Source: Tetraselmis striata
Taxonomy: Eukaryota; Chlorophyta; Chlorodendrophyceae; Chlorodendrales; Chlorodendraceae
DNA: 64,000 nucleotides
Reading direction: 5' to 3'
Assembly: GCA_006384855.1 (NCBI GenBank)
Contig: VCJN01001409.1
Location: 62,001 to 126,000 of the forward strand
The notes under the pieces are model-generated. The model had not been told where the DNA came from. It made no database searches and saw only the letters and a program-made list of their open reading frames with translations. Each line of letters begins with the position of its first letter. Positions within the stretch are counted from its first letter, which is position 1. The position numbers were made by a program, and so were the translations under genes. This document shows, piece after piece, positions 34,916-47,933 of the stretch.

Positions 34916-35697
34916 GTACCATCCCCGGCATGCAAAACGTTGTAAACGCTCGCGGACATGCCCACCCTGCCCTTAGGTATAATACCCATCAAAGCGCACT
35001 AGCCCATCCCGCTGCAACACACGATCGATCTTCGGAATGGCCGAGGGCCGACCATTAAACGCCCGATCGACGCGGCTCCAAAAGGCAGGTAGTGGCGACG
35101 GGTCCCCCCAACAACACACACGACGCAGGGACGCCCCAGCCCCCAGCCATGTACCCAACCGTCCAAGGGCAAACCCCCGTCACTATGACGGCTGCACCCG
35201 GTGGCGCGCGGTTGCCCATATCTGGGCCAACCCTACCGGAGCTACGTTTATGTTATACCACGCGGGAAAACTCGGTAATGCGGTAGGGTCTTGGCAAACA
35301 TTCCCTTGCGCAGGACAGGACTGGTACCAGTGAAACCCTTGGAGCCTCTCTACGACGGCCGTTTAGGCAGCAATCCAGTTACGGAAAGCCCTGGGTAGGC
35401 GACGCTCTGTTATAGTCATCAAGTAGCAAATTGCCGAAGCATTCTGCAAGACTAATTAGAGGCCAGTGACGGAATTTCCAACAGTGTTGGATCACCGTCT
35501 AAAACACTGCCATCAAAATACCTGGCACTGGCCACGAAAGGTCCGCCCTACCCGTTTGGGCGCGCGTCGGCCCATTCGAGTAATGCGTTTGCCCCAACCC
35601 GCGGAGCAAAGCATTTCGGGAGTGCGATACATGTGCAACCAAGAAGGCAATGTGAGGGAGGGCCCGACGCCATAGCCGGAAAATTTTCCCATTCCCA

Positions 35698-38281
35698 TTA
35701 AAATCCAGGGCGCCGCGAAGGGAAGGGGGGACCCCGCCCAAAATAGGCAGTTAAGTCCCCAGGTGTTGACACAATAACCTGACTACTAATAAAATCCCTG
35801 AACTCCGGAACTAACAACCCAAAAGTATGACGGTGATACCCCCACCGCGGGCACTCCACCAACATATGTTCGATAGTCTCAGATTCACCTCCGCCACATG
35901 CAGCAGGGCAGTGTTCCAGGAACCGCGCAGGCATGGCATGAATCCGGGCCAACCGGCGGGCAGTGGGAAATACTCGGGTGCGTAACTGTATCATAATGTG
36001 CAGACCGGCCACAACCCCCGCGGGGACACCCTCACCGTACTGTGGCAACGGGTTTGACGCATAAGACGCATGGACACATATACCCCAGGTTTTATTGCGT
36101 GCTAACGATGCCGACGATTCGTAACGCGCCCACACCGATGCCTTTACTAGTTTAGCGGCATCGCGCGGCTAGTGACCTCCACTCAAGTGGAAAGTGCGCC
36201 CCCTCAGCTAGCCCTACGTTCGCCCTAGGTAGTCGATCTAACCACCGCACAGTCCCTGACGTCCACGTGTTAGGGCGCGCCCGACTTGGCTGATCTACTA
36301 AATGGGTTATACATGTATTCAAGTCGGATGCTTTAAGGAGCGCCCGAGCCCGTGCCGCAGCGGCCGTAGCCTCTATGGGCGCAATATCCAATTCCCGCAT
36401 CATCGGTGCAGTGGCCACCCCAGGGGAGTTTTTACCCACCCCAATGAGGCACCGCAAGCACTGATTGAATACGGTTTGTAATTTATTTGCACCGCTAGTT
36501 CTATCCATGCCCCATACTTAACACCCGTACGTTAAAACCGGCAGTACACAGGTTTTAAAGACAGACACACGCACATTAATAGGAATTATGTCCCGTCCAC
36601 CGACTAATACCGAATCGAGCGCCTCAATGGCGCGTTTACCCTTCTTAATTCGATCGGTCGTCTACTATGTATTGCATACGTAAATCCAACTTAATGACCG
36701 TACCCAAGTACCTATATTCATTTACAACCGGTACCCGTCCCCCCTCAAGCTGCCATCGCGCAGCGAGTTCGCGTAACGCGGTCTCGTCGGAATATCGGCC
36801 TAATGCCATCACCCGCCCACACTTAAGTACCCCAAACCCCATAAAATGGTCCTCCGCCCACTGCGAGAAGTGGGCGAACATGGCATGCAACTTATCGAAC
36901 GAGCCTGTGATACCAACAGCGTCGTCCGCGTATAGCTGACATGGCACCCTTAGTGGTTGCCTTGCCGCTAATGTGTCGGTGCACCCTGGTACATCACACC
37001 CTAGATGTTCTTACTACCCCATCGAACATATCGTTAATATATATGTTGAATAGGATGGGGGAAGCGGGGCATCCCTGTCGGAGGCCACGCTCTATGGGTA
37101 TGGGGTCTGATAGTGTTCCCGGGGCCACCCCTTTCTTGACCCGTACCATACTATCCATGTACAATGTTTTAATGAAGGTAAGCATATGACCCGTAACTCC
37201 TATGGCTTGTAGTTTTAGGAATAAAAGCTCGTGAGGTACGGTGTCATATGCCTTCCTAAAGTCAATAAAACCCGCGTACGTGGGTAGACCTGCCGCTTGT
37301 CGACGAGCCGCGATATCGAACAAGGTGGCGACGTGCATGGGGCCCTCCTCATTCCGCATAAAACCCGCTTGCCAACGGCGGATGATCCCTTTAGCTTGGC
37401 AGACGTATTGCAAGCGTTGGGTAATGACGGTCATAAGGAGTTTCATAGCGGCACCCATAATCGAAATACCCCTATAATTGTCCATAACGGTCGCGTCGCC
37501 TTTCTTTGGCACCGATACTATGGCCGAGCTACGCCACTACTAGGGGATATAGTTCTTAGTCCATATCCCGTTAATTAAGGCCAGCAATGCCTTGCCAAAA
37601 TGGCTATTTGGGGCGTATATCGCCAATTTTAAAGCCTCCGCAGTGATCCTATCCTACCCATGGGCCTTATTATTTTTTAAACGCCTAAGAGCCTTGACTA
37701 GTTCCTCCCATGTTATATGCCCATTAATCCCGTTTAGTGCGGGGGCAATGGGTGGCGATGCACCGTGGCGGTGTTCCCACGCCGCACGGCATATCGCAGC
37801 CCGTTGTGCTAGGGGGTGGGGGTCACGCATCAACTCCCGATAGTGCCGCGCCCAGCGCGCATTGATTTCGCCCGGCTCGGTATGAAGTACCCCCGATACC
37901 GGATCGCGTACTGGTTGCCTGGTCGTTCGCGCCCTCGAATGAACCCTGCCCGTTACGGAGAGAGCGCGCCCACTCCAGAACTCCCGTCTCCCACCACCCT
38001 TCCTAAAATCCTGAACCGCTTCTAGCACGGCCCGCTCCGTCCCTCTGGCGGCGGCGGTTATTACGTACTAGTGTCCGGACCATATGCCGTGTAGCAGCAT
38101 ATTGTGCCGACGCTAGAGCGGCATCCCGAGGGCCCCTAGTCCCCCAGCACGCCATAAAGGCCATGCGCCGACGATTAATCGCACCTAGGATAGACCGTTG
38201 CAGCCCTAGGCCACGACGCCAGGGCTTGGTAACAGCCCCTACCCCACGCGCCGCCGACCATATTGCCTGGATAAAGTGCAA
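35698..38281 (-). pseudogene. LINE unit 2, reverse transcriptase and C-terminal finger
   Basis: Same interruptions as unit 1: TAG after NNKAHG, two TAG codons before the WRSSAIVSVPKKGDA segment, a frame change between motifs B and C after VVRTSRV, a frame change after VDDRSN, and a TAA inside LTYGC-VWGMDR. Motif B/A segment is 37512-36994; YADD is in 36947-36645. Confidence 0.85.
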
Positions 38282-38339
38282 TCATGAGGGCCCGCCGTCT
38301 ACATGTGGGTCATCTTGAGGGGTGAGCACCGCGAACGGA

Positions 38340-39255
38340 TTAGCAGTGACAAAAATCGTGGAACGGCTTTGGCCATTCAGAGGGAGAGTCACCGTAGGCC
38401 GGTTTGGGAATGGACCTTGCAGACATGCGTTCATGCAGGGAAGGTGGACGGGTATCCTCACGGATGGCGCCCACGGGGAAAGAAGACATGACAGGGAAGT
38501 GATCGGAGGTGTCCCACGAGTAGTCCACCCATGCTGAGGGCGAGAGAGGGTGGGGAGGGCCTATGGTGGGAGGCCATGCGATGAAGTGATCGAGAACGCG
38601 GCAGCTGCCTCTCCGACAAGTACCTCGTTCGCGCGCCGATGCATCTCGCGGCCACATGGGCTTACCGCCGTGAAGGCACCGCCAACGCCTGAGTAGAGCC
38701 GTCAACTCCCTTTCATCCATGTTCCAACCCCCCCCCCCCCCCCCCCACCACGATCATATCCCTCGGATAACTCGTACGAAGCCGCGCCAACTCTTCGCGC
38801 AGGTGGTCCCGATACGGTTCCTCCTGTGAGCCGGTGGGCATGTAGGCCGAGATAAATATAGTGGCCGCGGAGTCACTGCAACCTCCCCCCACCCGGACAC
38901 AGGTCCAACATGGGTGGGGCGCGCCGACTGCCCGCGCCCGGTACGGCGACCGGACTAACACACAACACCCACGTTCCGATGCAACGCGGTCACCGAACGA
39001 ATAGCAGTCAGAGTACCCATTAAAACGCACTCGCATATCGGTCGCCCTAACCGTGGTCTCTTGAACGAGCAGAACATCTACAAATCGCTCGATCAGCAGC
39101 GCGCCAACATCCTCCACCTTAGAAGACAACCCGTCCACATTAAGTGTCACAACGCACAGGTGGGCGGGCATGGGAGGGAAGGGAAAGGGAAAGGGGTGGG
39201 GGGGAGGGGGAGGGCGGGCGGCGTGGCGGTCCCAGTACGAGCGGTGTTCCCGCAA
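38340..39255 (-). pseudogene. LINE unit 2, APE endonuclease
   Basis: Same motifs as unit 1. The C19 run leaves the two halves (39255-38713 and 38720-38340) out of frame. Confidence 0.85.
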
Positions 39256-40037
39256 GTACCATCCCCGGCATGCAAAACGTTGTAAACGCTCGCGGACATG
39301 CCCACCCTGCCCTTAGGTATAATACCCATCAAAGCGCACTAGCCCATCCCGCTGCAACACACGATCGATCTTCGGAATGGCCGAGGGCCGACCATTAAAC
39401 GCCCGATCGACGCGGCTCCAAAAGGCAGGTAGTGGCGACGGGTCCCCCCAACAACACACACGACGCAGGGACGCCCCAGCCCCCAGCCATGTACCCAACC
39501 GTCCAAGGGCAAACCCCCGTCACTATGACGGCTGCACCCGGTGGCGCGCGGTTGCCCATATCTGGGCCAACCCTACCGGAGCTACGTTTATGTTATACCA
39601 CGCGGGAAAACTCGGTAATGCGGTAGGGTCTTGGCAAACATTCCCTTGCGCAGGACAGGACTGGTACCAGTGAAACCCTTGGAGCCTCTCTACGACGGCC
39701 GTTTAGGCAGCAATCCAGTTACGGAAAGCCCTGGGTAGGCGACGCTCTGTTATAGTCATCAAGTAGCAAATTGCCGAAGCATTCTGCAAGACTAATTAGA
39801 GGCCAGTGACGGAATTTCCAACAGTGTTGGATCACCGTCTAAAACACTGCCATCAAAATACCTGGCACTGGCCACGAAAGGTCCGCCCTACCCGTTTGGG
39901 CGCGCGTCGGCCCATTCGAGTAATGCGTTTGCCCCAACCCGCGGAGCAAAGCATTTCGGGAGTGCGATACATGTGCAACCAAGAAGGCAATGTGAGGGAG
40001 GGCCCGACGCCATAGCCGGAAAATTTTCCCATTCCCA

Positions 40038-42621
40038 TTAAAATCCAGGGCGCCGCGAAGGGAAGGGGGGACCCCGCCCAAAATAGGCAGTTAAGTCCCC
40101 AGGTGTTGACACAATAACCTGACTACTAATAAAATCCCTGAACTCCGGAACTAACAACCCAAAAGTATGACGGTGATACCCCCACCGCGGGCACTCCACC
40201 AACATATGTTCGATAGTCTCAGATTCACCTCCGCCACATGCAGCAGGGCAGTGTTCCAGGAACCGCGCAGGCATGGCATGAATCCGGGCCAACCGGCGGG
40301 CAGTGGGAAATACTCGGGTGCGTAACTGTATCATAATGTGCAGACCGGCCACAACCCCCGCGGGGACACCCTCACCGTACTGTGGCAACGGGTTTGACGC
40401 ATAAGACGCATGGACACATATACCCCAGGTTTTATTGCGTGCTAACGATGCCGACGATTCGTAACGCGCCCACACCGATGCCTTTACTAGTTTAGCGGCA
40501 TCGCGCGGCTAGTGACCTCCACTCAAGTGGAAAGTGCGCCCCCTCAGCTAGCCCTACGTTCGCCCTAGGTAGTCGATCTAACCACCGCACAGTCCCTGAC
40601 GTCCACGTGTTAGGGCGCGCCCGACTTGGCTGATCTACTAAATGGGTTATACATGTATTCAAGTCGGATGCTTTAAGGAGCGCCCGAGCCCGTGCCGCAG
40701 CGGCCGTAGCCTCTATGGGCGCAATATCCAATTCCCGCATCATCGGTGCAGTGGCCACCCCAGGGGAGTTTTTACCCACCCCAATGAGGCACCGCAAGCA
40801 CTGATTGAATACGGTTTGTAATTTATTTGCACCGCTAGTTCTATCCATGCCCCATACTTAACACCCGTACGTTAAAACCGGCAGTACACAGGTTTTAAAG
40901 ACAGACACACGCACATTAATAGGAATTATGTCCCGTCCACCGACTAATACCGAATCGAGCGCCTCAATGGCGCGTTTACCCTTCTTAATTCGATCGGTCG
41001 TCTACTATGTATTGCATACGTAAATCCAACTTAATGACCGTACCCAAGTACCTATATTCATTTACAACCGGTACCCGTCCCCCCTCAAGCTGCCATCGCG
41101 CAGCGAGTTCGCGTAACGCGGTCTCGTCGGAATATCGGCCTAATGCCATCACCCGCCCACACTTAAGTACCCCAAACCCCATAAAATGGTCCTCCGCCCA
41201 CTGCGAGAAGTGGGCGAACATGGCATGCAACTTATCGAACGAGCCTGTGATACCAACAGCGTCGTCCGCGTATAGCTGACATGGCACCCTTAGTGGTTGC
41301 CTTGCCGCTAATGTGTCGGTGCACCCTGGTACATCACACCCTAGATGTTCTTACTACCCCATCGAACATATCGTTAATATATATGTTGAATAGGATGGGG
41401 GAAGCGGGGCATCCCTGTCGGAGGCCACGCTCTATGGGTATGGGGTCTGATAGTGTTCCCGGGGCCACCCCTTTCTTGACCCGTACCATACTATCCATGT
41501 ACAATGTTTTAATGAAGGTAAGCATATGACCCGTAACTCCTATGGCTTGTAGTTTTAGGAATAAAAGCTCGTGAGGTACGGTGTCATATGCCTTCCTAAA
41601 GTCAATAAAACCCGCGTACGTGGGTAGACCTGCCGCTTGTCGACGAGCCGCGATATCGAACAAGGTGGCGACGTGCATGGGGCCCTCCTCATTCCGCATA
41701 AAACCCGCTTGCCAACGGCGGATGATCCCTTTAGCTTGGCAGACGTATTGCAAGCGTGGGGTAATGACGGTCATAAGGAGTTTCATAGCGGCACCCATAA
41801 TCGAAATACCCCTATAATTGTCCATAACGGTCGCGTCGCCTTTCTTTGGCACCGATACTATGGCCGAGCTACGCCACTACTAGGGGATATAGTTCTTAGT
41901 CCATATCCCGTTAATTAAGGCCAGCAATGCCTTGCCAAAATGGCTATTTGGGGCGTATATCGCCAATTTTAAAGCCTCCGCAGTGATCCTATCCTACCCA
42001 TGGGCCTTATTATTTTTTAAACGCCTAAGAGCCTTGACTAGTTCCTCCCATGTTATATGCCCATTAATCCCGTTTAGTGCGGGGGCAATGGGTGGCGATG
42101 CACCGTGGCGGTGTTCCCACGCCGCACGGCATATCGCAGCCCGTTGTGCTAGGGGGTGGGGGTCACGCATCAACTCCCGATAGTGCCGCGCCCAGCGCGC
42201 ATTGATTTCGCCCGGCTCGGTATGAAGTACCCCCGATACCGGATCGCGTACTGGTTGCCTGGTCGTTCGCGCCCTCGAATGAACCCTGCCCGTTACGGAG
42301 AGAGCGCGCCCACTCCAGAACTCCCGTCTCCCACCACCCTTCCTAAAATCCTGAACCGCTTCTAGCACGGCCCGCTCCGTCCCTCTGGCGGCGGCGGTTA
42401 TTACGTACTAGTGTCCGGACCATATGCCGTGTAGCAGCATATTGTGCCGACGCTAGAGCGGCATCCCGAGGGCCCCTAGTCCCCCAGCACGCCATAAAGG
42501 CCATGCGCCGACGATTAATCGCACCTAGGATAGACCGTTGCAGCCCTAGGCCACGACGCCAGGGCTTGGTAACAGCCCCTACCCCACGCGCCGCCGACCA
42601 TATTGCCTGGATAAAGTGCAA
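40038..42621 (-). pseudogene. LINE unit 3, reverse transcriptase and C-terminal finger
   Basis: Carries the same stops and frame changes as units 1, 2 and 4. RT motifs A and B are in 41852-41334, YADD in 41287-40985, the CCHC-like finger in 40475-40038. Confidence 0.85.
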
Positions 42622-42679
42622 TCATGAGGGCCCGCCGTCTACATGTGGGTCATCTTGAGGGGTGAGCACCGCGAACGGA

Positions 42680-43594
42680 TTAGCAGTGACAAAAATCGTG
42701 GAACGGCTTTGGCCATTCAGAGGGAGAGTCACCGTAGGCCGGTTTGGGAATGGACCTTGCAGACATGCGTTCATGCAGGGAAGGTGGACGGGTATCCTCA
42801 CGGATGGCGCCCACGGGGAAAGAAGACATGACAGGGAAGTGATCGGAGGTGTCCCACGAGTAGTCCACCCATGCTGAGGGCGAGAGAGGGTGGGGAGGGC
42901 CTATGGTGGGAGGCCATGCGATGAAGTGATCGAGAACGCGGCAGCTGCCTCTCCGACAAGTACCTCGTTCGCGCGCCGATGCATCTCGCGGCCACATGGG
43001 CTTACCGCCGTGAAGGCACCGCCAACGCCTGAGTAGAGCCGTCAACTCCCTTTCATCCATGTTCCAACCCCCCCCCCCCCCCCCCACCACGATCATATCC
43101 CTCGGATAACTCGTACGAAGCCGCGCCAACTCTTCGCGCAGGTGGTCCCGATACGGTTCCTCCTGTGAGCCGGTGGGCATGTAGGCCGAGATAAATATAG
43201 TGGCCGCGGAGTCACTGCAACCTCCCCCCACCCGGACACAGGTCCAACATGGGTGGGGCGCGCCGACTGCCCGCGCCCGGTACGGCGACCGGACTAACAC
43301 ACAACACCCACGTTCCGATGCAACGCGGTCACCGAACGAATAGCAGTCAGAGTACCCATTAAAACGCACTCGCATATCGGTCGCCCTAACCGTGGTCTCT
43401 TGAACGAGCAGAACATCTACAAATCGCTCGATCAGCAGCGCGCCAACATCCTCCACCTTAGAAGACAACCCGTCCACATTAAGTGTCACAACGCACAGGT
43501 GGGCGGGCATGGGAGGGAAGGGAAAGGGAAAGGGGTGGGGGGGAGGGGGAGGGCGGGCGGCGTGGCGGTCCCAGTACGAGCGGTGTTCCCGCAA
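42680..43594 (-). pseudogene. LINE unit 3, APE endonuclease with open frame (304 aa)
   Basis: The only unit where the poly(C) run has a length (18) that keeps both halves in frame, giving one 304-residue frame from MREHRSYWD to HDFCHC. Around the run the protein reads IVVGGGGGGWNMDE; in active APE nucleases this place holds GGDxN, so the catalytic Asp is absent even here. The first likely start is MPAHLCVV at about 43510. Confidence 0.85.
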
Positions 43595-44377
43595 GTACCA
43601 TCCCCGGCATGCAAAACGTTGTAAACGCTCGCGGACATGCCCACCCTGCCCTTAGGTATAATACCCATCAAAGCGCACTAGCCCATCCCGCTGCAACACA
43701 CGATCGATCTTCGGAATGGCCGAGGGCCGACCATTAAACGCCCGATCGACGCGGCTCCAAAAGGCAGGTAGTGGCGACGGGTCCCCCCAACAACACACAC
43801 GACGCAGGGACGCCCCAGCCCCCAGCCATGTACCCAACCGTCCAAGGGCAAACCCCCTGTCACTATGACGGCTGCACCCGGTGGCGCGCGGTTGCCCATA
43901 TCTGGGCCAACCCTACCGGAGCTACGTTTATGTTATACCACGCGGGAAAACTCGGTAATGCGGTAGGGTCTTGGCAAACATTCCCTTGCGCAGGACAGGA
44001 CTGGTACCAGTGAAACCCTTGGAGCCTCTCTACGACGGCCGTTTAGGCAGCAATCCAGTTACGGAAAGCCCTGGGTAGGCGACGCTCTGTTATAGTCATC
44101 AAGTAGCAAATTGCCGAAGCATTCTGCAAGACTAATTAGAGGCCAGTGACGGAATTTCCAACAGTGTTGGATCACCGTCTAAAACACTGCCATCAAAATA
44201 CCTGGCACTGGCCACGAAAGGTCCGCCCTACCCGTTTGGGCGCGCGTCGGCCCATTCGAGTAATGCGTTTGCCCCAACCCGCGGAGCAAAGCATTTCGGG
44301 AGTGCGATACATGTGCAACCAAGAAGGCAATGTGAGGGAGGGCCCGACGCCATAGCCGGAAAATTTTCCCATTCCCA

Positions 44378-46961
44378 TTAAAATCCAGGGCGCCGCGAAG
44401 GGAAGGGGGGACCCCGCCCAAAATAGGCAGTTAAGTCCCCAGGTGTTGACACAATAACCTGACTACTAATAAAATCCCTGAACTCCGGAACTAACAACCC
44501 AAAAGTATGACGGTGATACCCCCACCGCGGGCACTCCACCAACATATGTTCGATAGTCTCAGATTCACCTCCGCCACATGCAGCAGGGCAGTGTTCCAGG
44601 AACCGCGCAGGCATGGCATGAATCCGGGCCAACCGGCGGGCAGTGGGAAATACTCGGGTGCGTAACTGTATCATAATGTGCAGACCGGCCACAACCCCCG
44701 CGGGGACACCCTCACCGTACTGTGGCAACGGGTTTGACGCATAAGACGCATGGACACATATACCCCAGGTTTTATTGCGTGCTAACGATGCCGACGATTC
44801 GTAACGCGCCCACACCGATGCCTTTACTAGTTTAGCGGCATCGCGCGGCTAGTGACCTCCACTCAAGTGGAAAGTGCGCCCCCTCAGCTAGCCCTACGTT
44901 CGCCCTAGGTAGTCGATCTAACCACCGCACAGTCCCTGACGTCCACGTGTTAGGGCGCGCCCGACTTGGCTGATCTACTAAATGGGTTATACATGTATTC
45001 AAGTCGGATGCTTTAAGGAGCGCCCGAGCCCGTGCCGCAGCGGCCGTAGCCTCTATGGGCGCAATATCCAATTCCCGCATCATCGGTGCAGTGGCCACCC
45101 CAGGGGAGTTTTTACCCACCCCAATGAGGCACCGCAAGCACTGATTGAATACGGTTTGTAATTTATTTGCACCGCTAGTTCTATCCATGCCCCATACTTA
45201 ACACCCGTACGTTAAAACCGGCAGTACACAGGTTTTAAAGACAGACACACGCACATTAATAGGAATTATGTCCCGTCCACCGACTAATACCGAATCGAGC
45301 GCCTCAATGGCGCGTTTACCCTTCTTAATTCGATCGGTCGTCTACTATGTATTGCATACGTAAATCCAACTTAATGACCGTACCCAAGTACCTATATTCA
45401 TTTACAACCGGTACCCGTCCCCCCTCAAGCTGCCATCGCGCAGCGAGTTCGCGTAACGCGGTCTCGTCGGAATATCGGCCTAATGCCATCACCCGCCCAC
45501 ACTTAAGTACCCCAAACCCCATAAAATGGTCCTCCGCCCACTGCGAGAAGTGGGCGAACATGGCATGCAACTTATCGAACGAGCCTGTGATACCAACAGC
45601 GTCGTCCGCGTATAGCTGACATGGCACCCTTAGTGGTTGCCTTGCCGCTAATGTGTCGGTGCACCCTGGTACATCACACCCTAGATGTTCTTACTACCCC
45701 ATCGAACATATCGTTAATATATATGTTGAATAGGATGGGGGAAGCGGGGCATCCCTGTCGGAGGCCACGCTCTATGGGTATGGGGTCTGATAGTGTTCCC
45801 GGGGCCACCCCTTTCTTGACCCGTACCATACTATCCATGTACAATGTTTTAATGAAGGTAAGCATATGACCCGTAACTCCTATGGCTTGTAGTTTTAGGA
45901 ATAAAAGCTCGTGAGGTACGGTGTCATATGCCTTCCTAAAGTCAATAAAACCCGCGTACGTGGGTAGACCTGCCGCTTGTCGACGAGCCGCGATATCGAA
46001 CAAGGTGGCGACGTGCATGGGGCCCTCCTCATTCCGCATAAAACCCGCTTGCCAACGGCGGATGATCCCTTTAGCTTGGCAGACGTATTGCAAGCGTTGG
46101 GTAATGACGGTCATAAGGAGTTTCATAGCGGCACCCATAATCGAAATACCCCTATAATTGTCCATAACGGTCGCGTCGCCTTTCTTTGGCACCGATACTA
46201 TGGCCGAGCTACGCCACTACTAGGGGATATAGTTCTTAGTCCATATCCCGTTAATTAAGGCCAGCAATGCCTTGCCAAAATGGCTATTTGGGGCGTATAT
46301 CGCCAATTTTAAAGCCTCCGCAGTGATCCTATCCTACCCATGGGCCTTATTATTTTTTAAACGCCTAAGAGCCTTGACTAGTTCCTCCCATGTTATATGC
46401 CCATTAATCCCGTTTAGTGCGGGGGCAATGGGTGGCGATGCACCGTGGCGGTGTTCCCACGCCGCACGGCATATCGCAGCCCGTTGTGCTAGGGGGTGGG
46501 GGTCACGCATCAACTCCCGATAGTGCCGCGCCCAGCGCGCATTGATTTCGCCCGGCTCGGTATGAAGTACCCCCGATACCGGATCGCGTACTGGTTGCCT
46601 GGTCGTTCGCGCCCTCGAATGAACCCTGCCCGTTACGGAGAGAGCGCGCCCACTCCAGAACTCCCGTCTCCCACCACCCTTCCTAAAATCCTGAACCGCT
46701 TCTAGCACGGCCCGCTCCGTCCCTCTGGCGGCGGCGGTTATTACGTACTAGTGTCCGGACCATATGCCGTGTAGCAGCATATTGTGCCGACGCTAGAGCG
46801 GCATCCCGAGGGCCCCTAGTCCCCCAGCACGCCATAAAGGCCATGCGCCGACGATTAATCGCACCTAGGATAGACCGTTGCAGCCCTAGGCCACGACGCC
46901 AGGGCTTGGTAACAGCCCCTACCCCACGCGCCGCCGACCATATTGCCTGGATAAAGTGCAA
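44378..46961 (-). pseudogene. LINE unit 4, reverse transcriptase and C-terminal finger
   Basis: Motifs A and B in 46192-45674, YADD in 45627-45325, CCHC-like finger in 44815-44378. The interruptions are identical to those of the other three units. Confidence 0.85.
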
Positions 46962-47019
46962 TCATGAGGGCCCGCCGTCTACATGTGGGTCATCTTGAGG
47001 GGTGAGCACCGCGAACGGA

Positions 47020-47933
47020 TTAGCAGTGACAAAAATCGTGGAACGGCTTTGGCCATTCAGAGGGAGAGTCACCGTAGGCCGGTTTGGGAATGGACCTTGC
47101 AGACATGCGTTCATGCAGGGAAGGTGGACGGGTATCCTCACGGATGGCGCCCACGGGGAAAGAAGACATGACAGGGAAGTGATCGGAGGTGTCCCACGAG
47201 TAGTCCACCCATGCTGAGGGCGAGAGAGGGTGGGGAGGGCCTATGGTGGGAGGCCATGCGATGAAGTGATCGAGAACGCGGCAGCTGCCTCTCCGACAAG
47301 TACCTCGTTCGCGCGCCGATGCATCTCGCGGCCACATGGGCTTACCGCCGTGAAGGCACCGCCAACGCCTGAGTAGAGCCGTCAACTCCCTTTCATCCAT
47401 GTTCCAACCCCCCCCCCCCCCCCCACCACGATCATATCCCTCGGATAACTCGTACGAAGCCGCGCCAACTCTTCGCGCAGGTGGTCCCGATACGGTTCCT
47501 CCTGTGAGCCGGTGGGCATGTAGGCCGAGATAAATATAGTGGCCGCGGAGTCACTGCAACCTCCCCCCACCCGGACACAGGTCCAACATGGGTGGGGCGC
47601 GCCGACTGCCCGCGCCCGGTACGGCGACCGGACTAACACACAACACCCACGTTCCGATGCAACGCGGTCACCGAACGAATAGCAGTCAGAGTACCCATTA
47701 AAACGCACTCGCATATCGGTCGCCCTAACCGTGGTCTCTTGAACGAGCAGAACATCTACAAATCGCTCGATCAGCAGCGCGCCAACATCCTCCACCTTAG
47801 AAGACAACCCGTCCACATTAAGTGTCACAACGCACAGGTGGGCGGGCATGGGAGGGAAGGGAAAGGGAAAGGGGTGGGGGGGAGGGGGAGGGCGGGCGGC
47901 GTGGCGGTCCCAGTACGAGCGGTGTTCCCGCAA
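47020..47933 (-). pseudogene. LINE unit 4, APE endonuclease
   Basis: As in units 1 and 2, the homopolymer (here C17) leaves the halves 47933-47382 and 47400-47020 out of frame. Confidence 0.85.

Larger units (their letters stand above)
30972..35312 (-). mobile_element. LINE unit 1 of the tandem array
   Basis: 4,341 bases; 3' end at the left, 5' end at the right. Leftmost unit and the most distinct: its 3' end reads GCAGCGTCTC and CCGATTGGGC where units 2-4 read GGAGCCTCTC and CCGTTTAGGC. Its outer 3' flank is TTTTTTCCCGCCCCGGGACA, whereas the inner junctions follow CTTGCGCA. The poly(C) run in the endonuclease is C20 (34387-34406). Layout on -: ~400-bp 5' leader, APE endonuclease, RT, C-terminal CCHC-like finger, ~380-bp 3' region. 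No separate ORF1 seen. Confidence 0.92.
35313..39652 (-). mobile_element. LINE unit 2 of the tandem array
   Basis: 4,340 bases, joined directly to unit 1 at the left and unit 3 at the right through CATTCCCTTGCGCAGGACAG. Poly(C) run is C19 (38728-38746). Apart from that run I saw no change unique to this unit by eye, so it may be closest to the amplified sequence. Confidence 0.93.
39653..43992 (-). mobile_element. LINE unit 3 of the tandem array
   Basis: 4,340 bases. Unique changes: GCGTGGGGTAATG at 41755 (others GCGTTGGG), which changes TQRLQ to TPRLQ in the RT, and an extra T in the 5' leader (CCCCCTGTCAC near 43857). Poly(C) run is C18 (43068-43085). Confidence 0.93.
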
